A DNA stretch of 64,000 nt, from positions 310,001 to 374,000 of the forward strand of contig NZ_QGTL01000003.1 of NCBI RefSeq assembly GCF_003182135.1, given 5' to 3'. Numbering within the stretch: position 1 is the stretch's first letter; every line of letters begins with the position of its first letter. This document shows, piece by piece, positions 62,101 through 64,000 of this stretch. Both the position numbers and the translations under genes were made by a program. The DNA is from Nocardia neocaledoniensis (lineage in GTDB: Bacteria; Actinomycetota; Actinomycetes; Mycobacteriales; Mycobacteriaceae). The notes below the pieces were generated by a model. The model worked only from the letters and a program-made list of their open reading frames with translations. It was not told where the DNA came from and did not search any database.

Positions 62101-63741
62101 CATCCCGGCGCCGACCGGCGCGCCCGCCGCCTGCGTCGTCGTGTCGCGGTTGGTCGTCTGGGTGTCGCCGGCCTGTGTGACCGGCTGACCGCTCGACTGC
62201 GCGTCGGTGCGCGTACCCTCGCCGACGCTCGCACCGTCGGTCTGCTCGGCTTCGCCGGCCCGCGACGTGTCCTGGGTCGAATCCGTCTGCGCCGCAGAGC
62301 TTTCCCCTTCGGCGCGCGCACCGCCGTCTTGCCGCCCGCCGTCCCCGGCCTGCGATTCGCCGGTCTGCACCTCGGGCTTGGCGTCCTGGCGTCCTGCGCC
62401 GCTGCCGCCGCCTTCGGCGGTGGACTGCCGATCGTCGCCGGACTGCTGATTCGCCCGTCCCTCATCGGTATTCGTCGGGGCGGGCGCTTCGCCTTCCGGC
62501 GACTGGGTGGCGCCGGCCGGGCGCATCGACTGACCGTCGTCACCGGCGCCGGCCCGAGTCTCGCCCTCGCCCCCCATGACGTCCTCGCCCGCGCCGGCGC
62601 GCACGCCGTCGTCACCGCCGACACCCGTCGCACCGTCGTCGTCGGCACCTGCCCGGTTCTCGCCCTCGCCGCCGGGACGGTTGGACGAACCGTCCCCGCC
62701 CGCGCCGTCACCCTGCCCGAACGTGCCGAGGTCGTAACCGGGGCCCATCGCATCGCGGATCTGCGAGCTGAAGCTGGGCCGTTCGAACAGACCGGGTTTC
62801 ATCGACGACCAGGCGGAGTTGGCGCCGGCCTTGTTCAACCCGGAGAGCCCGCCGTTGGTGGCGCCCGCGCTCCACATGAGCGGGTCCGACGCCGCGGTCT
62901 GCAGGTTCTCCCAGGCCTTGTCCCAGCCCTGGGTGAAACCCTCGTAGCCGAACTGGCCGAGCATGCCGCCGCCCGCGCCGGCCAGGCCCGCGCCCGTGCC
63001 GGTGATCGCGCCCTTCAGCCAGGGCGCCATCCCGTCGCCGAGCTTCTTGCCGAGGAAGTTGCCGAACGGACCGGCCACCGCGCCACCGGCGGCCGAGCTG
63101 ACCGCCGCCGCCTTCACCTGGTTCCAGTCGATCTCCTTGCGGTGCCCCTGGTCGACCTGCCACTGCTGAGCGCCGAGCTCCTGCAGGGTGCCGAGCACGG
63201 TATCGATCGCCACGTGCTGGGCGAGGTAGCGCACGAGCTTGGTGCTCGCGGCCTTCGCGGCCCAGCGCAGGATCGCCGCGAGCACCCGGCCGAAGATGGT
63301 GCGCGCCACGATCCGGGTCGCGGCCACCGCGGCGGCCTGCACGGCGGGCGCGGTCGGCGGAAAGACCCACGCCGCAGCGATTTCCAGCGCCAGCAAGCCC
63401 AGCGAGGACAGGAACATGATCTTCGTGTATTCGATCTCGGTGCCGGTCTGATACACCGAATCACCGAGGGTGTCGAACAGTTCGGCCAGCTTGGTCACCG
63501 ACTGGTCGCCGCGGGCCATCCCCTCGAAGGCCTTGAGCATGTCGTCGACGCCCTCGCCCTGCGGATACGCCTTGAACGCAGCGTCTTTGGCGGCATCGAT
63601 GTCGTCGACGAGGCCACGCAGACTGTCGGCGGCCGTGCGCCAGTCCTCGGCCATGGCCCACATCTCGTCTTCATTGCCCTCTGGCCATTCCATGCCAGCG
63701 AGAATCGAGAGCCAGTGCAGCCCGGACGGCAGATCGATCAT
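41110..63741 (-). CDS. Giant multi-domain ESX-linked polymorphic toxin/effector candidate (7,543 residues)
   Basis: One uninterrupted frame from ATG at 63741. By residue: 1-105 WXG100-like helices; 107-320 Gly/Ala-rich hydrophobic segments; 343-785 low-complexity linker; 786-930 caspase/C80-like part with H833 (VVVHGRRDG) and C874 (LVSCFAGD); ~1066-1150 coiled coil; ~1150-1300 YwqJ-like deaminase with HAE at 1228-1230 and CxxC at 1280-1283; ~1400-1680 nuclease-like part with D1570 and E1590-A-K1592; ~1770-2765 a divergent helical module; ~2900-3040 three coiled-coil repeats; ~3080-4380 module copy A; ~4400-5250 zincin-like part with HEFGH at 4865-4869; ~5280-6575 module copy B; ~6770-7000 Pro-rich; ~7000-7370 GQPY repeats; 7408-7543 compact C-terminal domain. 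It heads the substrate operon and is followed by a YwqK-like gene. Export by the ESX machine is inferred from the N-terminus and context. The assembly should be confirmed, since long repeats can be misjoined. Confidence 0.85.
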   Translation of the reverse strand: MIDLPSGLHWLSILAGMEWPEGNEDEMWAMAEDWRTAADSLRGLVDDIDAAKDAAFKAYPQGEGVDDMLKAFEGMARGDQSVTKLAELFDTLGDSVYQTGTEIEYTKIMFLSSLGLLALEIAAAWVFPPTAPAVQAAAVAATRIVARTIFGRVLAAILRWAAKAASTKLVRYLAQHVAIDTVLGTLQELGAQQWQVDQGHRKEIDWNQVKAAAVSSAAGGAVAGPFGNFLGKKLGDGMAPWLKGAITGTGAGLAGAGGGMLGQFGYEGFTQGWDKAWENLQTAASDPLMWSAGATNGGLSGLNKAGANSAWSSMKPGLFERPSFSSQIRDAMGPGYDLGTFGQGDGAGGDGSSNRPGGEGENRAGADDDGATGVGGDDGVRAGAGEDVMGGEGETRAGAGDDGQSMRPAGATQSPEGEAPAPTNTDEGRANQQSGDDRQSTAEGGGSGAGRQDAKPEVQTGESQAGDGGRQDGGARAEGESSAAQTDSTQDTSRAGEAEQTDGASVGEGTRTDAQSSGQPVTQAGDTQTTNRDTTTQAAGAPVGAGMTGAGPAATGGPSPTATGQAPVTGQGATPTTGQPSATPTQSPSTPAQSTPAQQSTPGQQSTTPNQGTQPGARPGAPEVRSGTPDGVQSGSDIRSGAPEVRTDSPTVDESGVADPQGTAEEPGAPTSRPEGESRAGVGEQRGAGPAETPLQGLQAAPGEAPPVRPESEVTAEPVRARDTSESDPLSEIAPVVPIIGAEPGASPARSGPETGRPGRAGTDDTTTPRDRADGDDRRQPEPDDNGPVYDTRLPNGQGVVHHPTGTAIGEDARTHRVSHNVRNDGAHDVVVHGRRDGSVTPSNGDPVHPQDIVDAIRSNPNYVPGTPIRLVSCFAGDVNGWAQYIADALGADVTAPTDRVGVRQEPGSEPVVDRGGKWRTFSPEPVSVPDDLSSLGPDAGHADPRDLGPLDGDAPPLDRDLVDFMSDDEAPTRPAAMSFLTPEVGVSTVPFSRTPGVDAHLLGVLDPNDPMVQTAGEPPRITHVGGEPIDEFSHRLSEERGRAFVDASTPDAALVAEYEQHKAQQKALADGKAAAGREVRDANIKLKEAQNARDNGAENGDQLVRDAEKALEAAKKKAETAKNDLNNFLAADKAEADAGNSPAKRLEKAEAERLPAKRRGHVSSITIDRLTGRVYEAANGTSEQRIHPNDLHPTLHDNVSQYQDPTDVYHNGGDSDYFPHSDNPLGHAEIRGTNAALHDRELLNQQRGPDDQLPTDFDGLASILNSPYVPSKGAEAPCCANCTRVVQGTESTAGHIIDEGAPRVDPIRHADIERAAGEGKVIEPRLVSPEYPPDMDFMGDDDDVASPDRGSDEPVPPGMVRGDDGLLHRPGDRPDSYRDPDGTWHHNDDPPGTKRNVDFRLYDSSGFVKDHLTGGEYRHRVQLGDSEPHEMRDPDRASELSEASDRRVELQTERNNVGKELGKLMKEFALEDKHELAPKALSEKIASLRQEVRADTTLSTEEKIRKLDLLKDLRDVAIEYNDLGREMIEVSKKLGELAGLDYALDPDARPGAVKLSPFDGAFDGAGVVDIASFVPRGEGDSGPTLLIVEAKGVGSTLGGSKVISAEQGSPEYLRHILNKDRNLVRLLNETPEQMRARGIDPDSPEGRAIRDAAEQLREAMEDGTLRVEYKLVHADADGTITVTELLLSRDGVDLLADVPLPFDADPATIARSVDNDVTTDYMNVPEDSTDTPDRPESDTDDTDWMGADDDESTRRQPDFAEPEPPQREVRVELGPNGDVVALHIQLADGQWVVARNDGDEAAQNSPARSDANIREIDNRNVLRKLVDDLNAGYAGLNLKYPSGSGLDHRGQTALRDGVTGGAQLISDPAPTPAQPAPPPVDGPVIGAPPPGPGDPALNVARIGREGLTWYHNRENIPFIGPVLGRQADSAGNYQPVYFPDGTEYRPWISDANPNDVRETVVSELRANRMDADEARDILKELFDNARDPRLRQDLIDDLEFNGLVDTDEARAMEDAPIPPPETKPEQQGPPPEGETLTEMAERLGIDLDGEGPQDLRRAIDRQSHRLLREIGAIEGLADAARRADEEQTRPYRRADHPADPAPAPDDRTLNQPDRLREIESDEPRDEDDYFDDEVGPAEPRSHWGDTSAPRPVPFSREVSFLDKDPLGRFLRDLIVAFEGVTALRDYDRVGNGADRLPEWASFSDDREPGRDEARAREFFEHALRRDQLRDELSSWAAMFGRDLSDLTGDRREPTLDALRDSARQRAQNLADFIAAAQPILQGDGAEPVGRSYGDQVARVPDADGGPDRLLVVDGPLDRGEAPARALRDNPELAADIDNGVLRPDFRAVHADGAGRQFLDPVATPEVQHIRRTVDGAELQVTMMRGEDGEWRPVQPAPEPPPTPRDRAQMVRDIVDLARELHLGPAALHPDNIDATIRALHLDNAVRAGQTEALADYARTMADIETFYLVGDARDQLATRLGIPEGELTPRRIAEALVDPKQRRGTRQQQFEDLLDGQQREPDKTAGYSQQLRNVDDAAVKAAQEALIRALSPENPEALRPKVSKTDPVTGRSKVGPADSGIDPAKLRKLVTRLNRRGAGDYVRDALAAYADVLMRVDPYTDHPAGTRAADPRTTGDPHIYDPGAIHGLRDVVGAAEPGADPLDFAAQVADNVARSYGADRPADPNDPRPQPNRDWARLVGVDVSTADDAKFVEIYEAYRDGKIEKHEGLSPEKLAAEIAAIRAEIRLRTEQIEQLKALTDEFYRPAADLPPAEGSPAREHPGPRPAELPEGRRGLPAGPEGGRPRPIEPEPSRPDAEVPPERGTDLDDRADAKLDETLRKLDEVADELAEPMPSLDDLVGPGEPVDPLAAIDAAVERQNRLHDQADERRADQADAALDDTLRDLDGVDADMAALESYLRAQREFEAAQAEIASRFEELAARDAEAAARRGDDSDDDMAVRAADLAALESFLAAQQKFDALRAELAEATQTRPEDLDAEALADARALESYLRAQQEFDAARAEMAARFAAAVERQGGEQPVDGGDRTPAEDPGPETDRDGSRDDDDGSGEPPAASTPGGPPSKPPSRPPTAPSPEPEEPSKNSSPFDFAVPKPAELAVPGDAGLDQPVGDGAEPGAEAGAAPERAYQRRDLLNDVHQFLRELSDLPPSAHADTPPLTPEQAEQVRRLAEALGLGEALTGQRDPLGALAEIADMARARGFLDSALDPDAELGKPMRYPDDYEPLDVDELQDGLDQWRVEGDPEVRSEIAEDLRRAGLDDGARPALGTDPEPNPQATPLQPSSILPPEDGARQPGGPRIEPAQQAMDRLAARFGVDLSDPGALDAARYRQLMRAGAVEAFAAAVRHAEAATDPQQRAMREAVARRWAARLGLPADPGLTRAADDINRLRAAVTRDAGDMAHLYQMVRNDLDDRVMSLDVDGDKVLVRLVADGPDSWHLEPVAHREPKPFRTATEQAVEVPPKKNWLRRLWDRLVNRGYHGENPKYPSGSSLDGAGQSMLGHSAGLPLTTVKDATPDAPGGEYDQLQIKFNPARILKEGVLMWQNRELVPILKHLSSRIADQAGEFLPLRNLDGTEYKPWISDADPELRRQIEQDLRDAGLQHLLEPESLTPQELAARQPKELPESDDPVRVSSDGEEVPAVAEPLPPWLREVVDAVNGRISDATVLEALAHELGVRVTDFSEEGLRKALAEAEYRLLRRDGVIQALEAAARFFNAENAEIPFRPANFHSKDPLGAYLKEVVAARGDEFAFDMLNSRGVNNGGELPSLWADLADDGNDPTVLAEDARKIFDDALRRAGLRDERSTWAHLAGADLEALVRDLDAEIAALRSQLDDNIGRLGEFSRRVADFNDSDTGDRLVLDAENGRIAIVDTGAGHEAALARALAEADADFLDRLNRGEIDIEIRAVGIDANGRVHLLEVDAPEVRHLRTEVDGRTVDATTVREGTGPWRLIELPPQGAEPAADLPVVADDTNQPVREPRSLAEVRADIAEVADRLGIDDPSNLSAEQLDRLLAEQERANQVRARQVEGLVDYARSADAIDNFNALHNVRSALALRFGVTPEALSPEVIADGLADPATRVELHRQRSANLTEYAKLLHALNPVAVHAALDALAPHLGLPRGGLSLDAAALAEAVSNRAARGALDDLTGPLADYVRALAKIDPYADNLVYDPEADPRAIGDDPPVHPGDSLDFLREVGADDLSDRSPLPPAPEDAVPGPSRDHARLLGVDLTDADDRRVAQVYEWFRDGRIDKHERLTLEQLAQVHAEIRDEIRQRAADIARLRELLNEPFVTDPEVGGPDKSALDRGPSDGPEPDGPPARPSAGPPPTGPGSPVRPGLPAGPEANGDNGTPPVDRSQDRSAVENTDPPESAAAEQVAADHEQRPEPHTAHRAVAAPDAAAHVAVNAGIRELFAAEAVRAVALLGIEDPARFTTSSLQEITSSIYGSRLGQLRDLQARGITGRVEETSRARLAEAKAASRLVRRLSWAEDRLRWSREAADGGEGLRPRAHRWLRGSTLDITPVSNADADRLAVAAERAAAYDAFAAEVRRRGVDPAGRSLNQLVDRMRELGVEGREIDAAFERAIRSGIDPDDTMARESAEDLAVRGVLGALGAEHTSDGLGLVPSLADGLVVVGRFADPNLAAPTAADAALKVDTRARYLHVEVDQAGVRVRELLPSSSALDTVRKSSAGKWPTESLRLRLLRQAFGLVGTVPGDGGHWPPSERDLGEWSRRDAGEIARVLGERHGVITRGLDATGVDPDAVRDAVRAFDRLKTKYPWVHVTAVTVKNFDVGDREAQFAHRPPFLPGGEAKAVISLTMDFLRDFTAETPTSFHPPSVGYSAAYATMTHEFGHAMDYTGLLSDEDVMDALVSGYSAQRGEFVQADFDEWLSALSRYSFEDDGAGTLNPTEALAEAFADVELNGAEATEPAKILHALLTSRGEQRAAEASHALPPAADYGDAVARRDRFAARIKELTDGLTEWVSPDRLAPEAIRDTAAHLAHVVHSPEELGVVTSLSRTAELYVLAAAEVDALAADMVVGGDGTAAGLAEGPVAHDDSSADPAARRAMLDRLRIEAVEALSEHDAAIGRGDELVADAARNRADRIVDSFADAAEADALLNAGARIIGTKIAVAEEPPTLFVVGWAEGDAERALRAEIALGNAEVLVALRAPGARCVELRMGFDADGPAIEQLPMRTDPDTSEPPVGPVLPGETVDPGTTGSDTEASVIGEDSRGSLPGDGDDVEGSAGDVGDPPVPGTAPAGPPGKPPAHPPTALSPEPEEPSKSSSPVDFTLPKPAELAVPGDADLAQPDADEPADPPSRAQQRSDLLDDVRRFLQDLSDLPPSAHADAAPLTPQQAEQVRRLAEALGLGEALTGQPDPLGALAEIADMARARGFLDSALDPDAELGKPMRYPDDYEPLDLDQLEDGLEHWRVEGDAEVRADIADDLRRTGLDDGSRPGLGAEPEPDQQAQPLRPSAVLPPEDGAQPGAPRMEPAQQALDRLAARFGVDLTDPASLDAARYRQLLRAGAVEAFAAAVRHAEAAADPQQRAMREAVARRWAARLGLPADPGLTRAADDINRLRASVSRAAADLAHLDRLARTELDDRMLSVDVEGDRTLLRRVEDGPDAWHLEPVAPPEPVQRPQPTEQAVEKPKRNWLRRLWDRIVNRPFLGENPKYPSGSSLDSAGQSMLGHGAGLPLTSVKDATPNAPGGEYDQLQIKFNPVRILKEGIEMWRKRELVPILKHLSSRIADQAGEFLPLRNLDGTEYKPWISDADPELRRQIEQDLRDAGLEHLLEPESLTPEELAARQADELPEAAEQQQLPAEPDRSVESTEPLPPWLRDVVDAVNQRIADATVLDALAGELGMRITDFSEEGLRKALTEAEYRLLRRDGVIQALEAAARFFNAEHADIPFRPANFFSKDPLGAYLKEVVAAKGEKFSFDMLNWRGVNNGGEWVDLWPDLSDDGGSQTIHAEDARKIFDDALRRAGLRDERSTWAHLAGADLEALVRNLEGEIARLRDQLDGNVGLFDEFARRIADFTSSDTGDRLVLDPENGTIAIVDTGAGHEAALARALAEADADFINRLNRGEIDIQVRIVGVDDQGRVQVREVEAPEMRHLRGELDGRSVDVTMVRDGAEPWRMVETPARHPASENLPATADDLDRTVPEPRSLGEVRAEVADVAARLGIDDPSNLPPEQLNELLTELDRANHVRARQLEGLVDYALSVDAVDNFNALHNARSALALRFGVDAGDLSPELVADRLADPATRVELHRQRAKDLTEYAKLLRAFDPAAVDAARDALAPHLGLPRGGLPLDGRALAEALSNRAARGELDDLTGPLADYVRALAKIDPYAENLVYDPATDPRAIGDDPPVHPRDALDFLREVGADDLAERSPLPPAPDDAVRGPSRDHARLLGADITDADDEKVAQVYEWFRDGRIDKHERLTLDKLAEVHEQIRAEIRQRAADIARLRELFNEPFVTDPELGATEAPALGDGPSEAAPSSGPDGLSGHPTPPPAVPGSPVRPGLPSGPEPHGSNGTPSVDRSDPAESQPPAENHERTTGDDPSAPLVLDPVTDPGDPGIPNGHRPAGEVAGGTELQVPGDGSRPPAGPKPVDGETEPRSSEGTPNEDIAAGAESPAPVLRPVTDPGDPGLPKEPRSAAEAEDDGSSEAGDGSSRRPSTTPDPAADPDEGDGSDADPDKGFDAGGAGVPPRTADGDRPGARRHLPGSALRSHIPHPPHEYEVEFDVPVFDAVEWPVPPLDLTPEPQEPEPPRPPVPPVPPEQPCPPDQDPPRPPEVPEPPQPPVPRVPPQPPVPPQPPTPPVPPQPPELPEPPAPPQLPELPEPPELPEPPVPPQLPEWPQPPAPPQVPEWPQPPVPPQLPERPEIPVPPQVPLPPGFPQPSAPPEPSVPTNPSVPPTLPVPPGFPDHTSPGQSPNVPVAPSPNAPTTPPWPVPSAPGDGPTMPPLPPWVTQPPGSGSPSLPDNAQPYAPGNGQPFVPGNGQPYHPGPGQPYTPIAGQPYGPISGQPYTPDSGQPFVSGDGRPFTPEDSHPNQSGGGQSYPPPYGQPYAPGSSQPYSPGDGQSFPPGNGQFQYQPYTPADGQPSAPGIGQPYHPVFGQSSTSSGDQAYPPGGGQSFAPGNSQLHQSGTGQPFAPSEGQSFAPGSGQPHSTGDGPPSGRENGQSYQPEAGQSYQPGGTQSYAPGSGQPHQSVAGQSFQAGVGQPPFGPGGAQPYSPGAGQSPAPGNGEFYQPGTGQPYSSGGGQALAPGNGQPYQPGTGQPNQSEPGQMYQPEAGRPGGQPYASGNDQPYQSGAGQTYSPGPGQPYSPGYGQPYPPGPGQAYGSGVGEPYGAGNGNSGSGQAGAPMYPPPVMPPNGGQGGDRSPYRPAYQSPTEQAVLLVRPYGSGVVAEFDPRSGALRPAPPGQLGADGLYGDLDGVTVIFYRLGERLFVQVGSQPIDVTEGAHVGWEQSAQRMTRFTVAVHGRPMGELIYRALPPELDLGLLVRNVVADPAHRMSRFSDRA
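41630..42740 (-). repeat. About 24-bp in-frame repeats coding PGxGQPYx octapeptides
   Basis: More than forty imperfect units of about eight codons, consensus P-G-x-G-Q-P-Y/F-x, lie near the C-terminus of the giant protein. Some units are degenerate (GQSYQPEA, GQPHQS). This collagen/extensin-like stretch is likely an extended, flexible stalk. It also recalls the QPGTGGGPS units at the left end of the window. Confidence 0.85.
42740..43430 (-). repeat. Pro-rich repeat tract (PPVPPQPPELPEPP type)
   Basis: Short imperfect repeats with Pro at roughly every second or third position, coded by GGCGGN/GGAGGN-like units (plus strand), lie just upstream of the GQPY repeats inside the giant gene. Probably a stiff polyproline spacer across the cell envelope. 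Confidence 0.8.
44020..47900 (-). repeat. Long intragenic direct repeat, copy B (pairs with 50600-54500)
   Basis: This ~3.9-kb part of the giant gene is highly similar to 50600-54500 in DNA and protein. Shared anchors include RNWLRRLWDR, ENPKYPSGSSLD, GEYDQLQIKFNP, DPLGAYLKEVVAA and PLADYVRALAKIDPYA. The offset is 6573 bp over most of its length (for example 46708 and 53281, 45921 and 52494) and 6579 bp near its start. Both are multiples of three. Confidence 0.92.
50600..54500 (-). repeat. Long intragenic direct repeat, copy A (pairs with 44020-47900)
   Basis: Same module as copy B, about 6.57 kb away in the same orientation. Between the copies lies the ~2.7-kb stretch that codes the zincin-like part. 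A third, more divergent version of the module lies at about 55440-58440 (with LKYPSGSGLDHRGQ, GTEYRPWISDANP, DKDPLGRFLRDL). The gene therefore seems to have grown by two rounds of internal duplication. Confidence 0.92.
54670..55003 (-). repeat. Three coiled-coil repeats (ALESYLRAQxEF type)
   Basis: ALESYLRAQREFEAAQAEI, ALESFLAAQQKFDALRAEL and ALESYLRAQQEFDAARAEM occur in order near 54945-55003, 54785-54843 and 54670-54726, joined by acidic linkers. They form a likely helical rod between the divergent module and copy A of the giant protein. Confidence 0.75.
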
Positions 63742-63884
63742 GGAGGGCTACGTCACCAGCTCGAGTCCGTGAACGTCGCCATCGCCCCTCATCCCTCCAC
63801 AGTGGTGCCCGAACCGAGCACACCACAACTCGTTCGCCTGCGCAACAGAGTCGCAGGCACCGGCGAACCGGGAGTGACGGCAGA

Positions 63885-64000
63885 ATGAACGCCAAGCGGC
63901 TGGAACGAACCCCGCGGCGCCGTCGGTCACCTGTCCGCATGGGTGAACTTGACGACCCGGCGGTCCACGCGAAGGATCGGAGTCGGCGGCTCGCCGCGGC
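63885..64000 (+). CDS. Possible 5' end of a divergent gene leaving the window
   Basis: ATG at 63885 (GGGAG about ten bases upstream) or ATG at 63939 in the same frame is open to the right edge, giving at most 38 residues, the later start reading MGELDDPAVHAKDRSRRLAA. It is divergent from the giant gene, leaving ~140 bp for promoters. Too short to identify. Confidence 0.3.
   Translation, partial: MNAKRLERTPRRRRSPVRMGELDDPAVHAKDRSRRLAA

Noticed and set aside
59317..63888. 1523-codon plus-strand frame opposite the start of the giant gene
   Set aside because: Same reason; it lies antisense to clear domains (WXG100-like start, deaminase signature) and shows none of its own.

Overview
The window is very GC-rich, densely coded actinobacterial DNA. 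It carries a complete ESX (type VII secretion) locus with PE, PPE, EspG, EspA/C/D-like and YbaB-like genes, so a mycolic-acid-bearing actinomycete of the Nocardia/Rhodococcus/Mycobacterium group is most likely, with Nocardia the best guess. This rests on gene content and base composition; no rRNA or tRNA gene is present to confirm it.

Layout. (1) 1-3339: the 3' part of a gene cut by the left edge, coding a Pro/Gly-rich protein that ends in a MinD/ParA-type ATPase (EspI-like). (2) 3349-7278, minus strand: two paralogous exported proteins (one a lipoprotein) followed by a transmembrane Ser/Thr kinase. (3) 7389-9459: a DUF4254-like gene, a divergent GntR/UTRA regulator and a GNAT acetyltransferase. 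(4) 9456-23134: the ESX core, eccC-mycP-eccD (minus), eccA (plus), eccB (minus) and eccE (plus). A tnpB nuclease gene of the IS200/IS605 type sits between eccB and eccE. (5) 23202-24421: two coupled zinc-ribbon proteins. (6) 24581-30369: a WXG-type protein, a YbaB-like protein and a 1255-residue polymorphic-toxin-like protein, with a convergent YezG/DUF600-like putative immunity gene. (7) 30597-63741: one continuous minus-strand run of co-directional, often start/stop-overlapping genes. It begins with a giant gene of 7,543 codons. It continues through a MORN-repeat (YwqK-like) protein, a YezG-like protein, a YbaB-like protein, an EspB-like protein, EspG, EspD-like, YbaB-like, EspC-like, EspA-like, PE, PPE, a second EspG and an Esx/WXG100 pair. 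A strong hairpin terminator ends the run. (8) 63885-64000: a possible divergent gene that leaves the window.

How it works together. EccB/C/D/E and MycP form the membrane machine, EccA is the cytosolic AAA+ ATPase and EspG proteins are chaperones for PE/PPE substrates. The Esx pair, PE/PPE, EspA/C-like and EspB-like proteins are expected substrates. The two large proteins share a WXG100-like N-terminus followed by hydrophobic segments, the layout of CpnT-type toxins, and are probably exported by this machine. Each lies beside YbaB-like and YezG-like genes.

The most striking object is the giant protein. It contains, in order, a caspase/C80-like His/Cys pair, a YwqJ-like deaminase signature (HAE plus CxxC), a PD-(D/E)xK nuclease signature and an HExxH metalloprotease signature set between two about 3.9-kb direct repeats. 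It then has Pro-rich and GQPY-type repeats and a small conserved-looking C-terminal domain. The next gene downstream is a YwqK-like MORN protein, the known partner type of YwqJ deaminases. Domain assignments were made by eye from motifs and were not checked by search.
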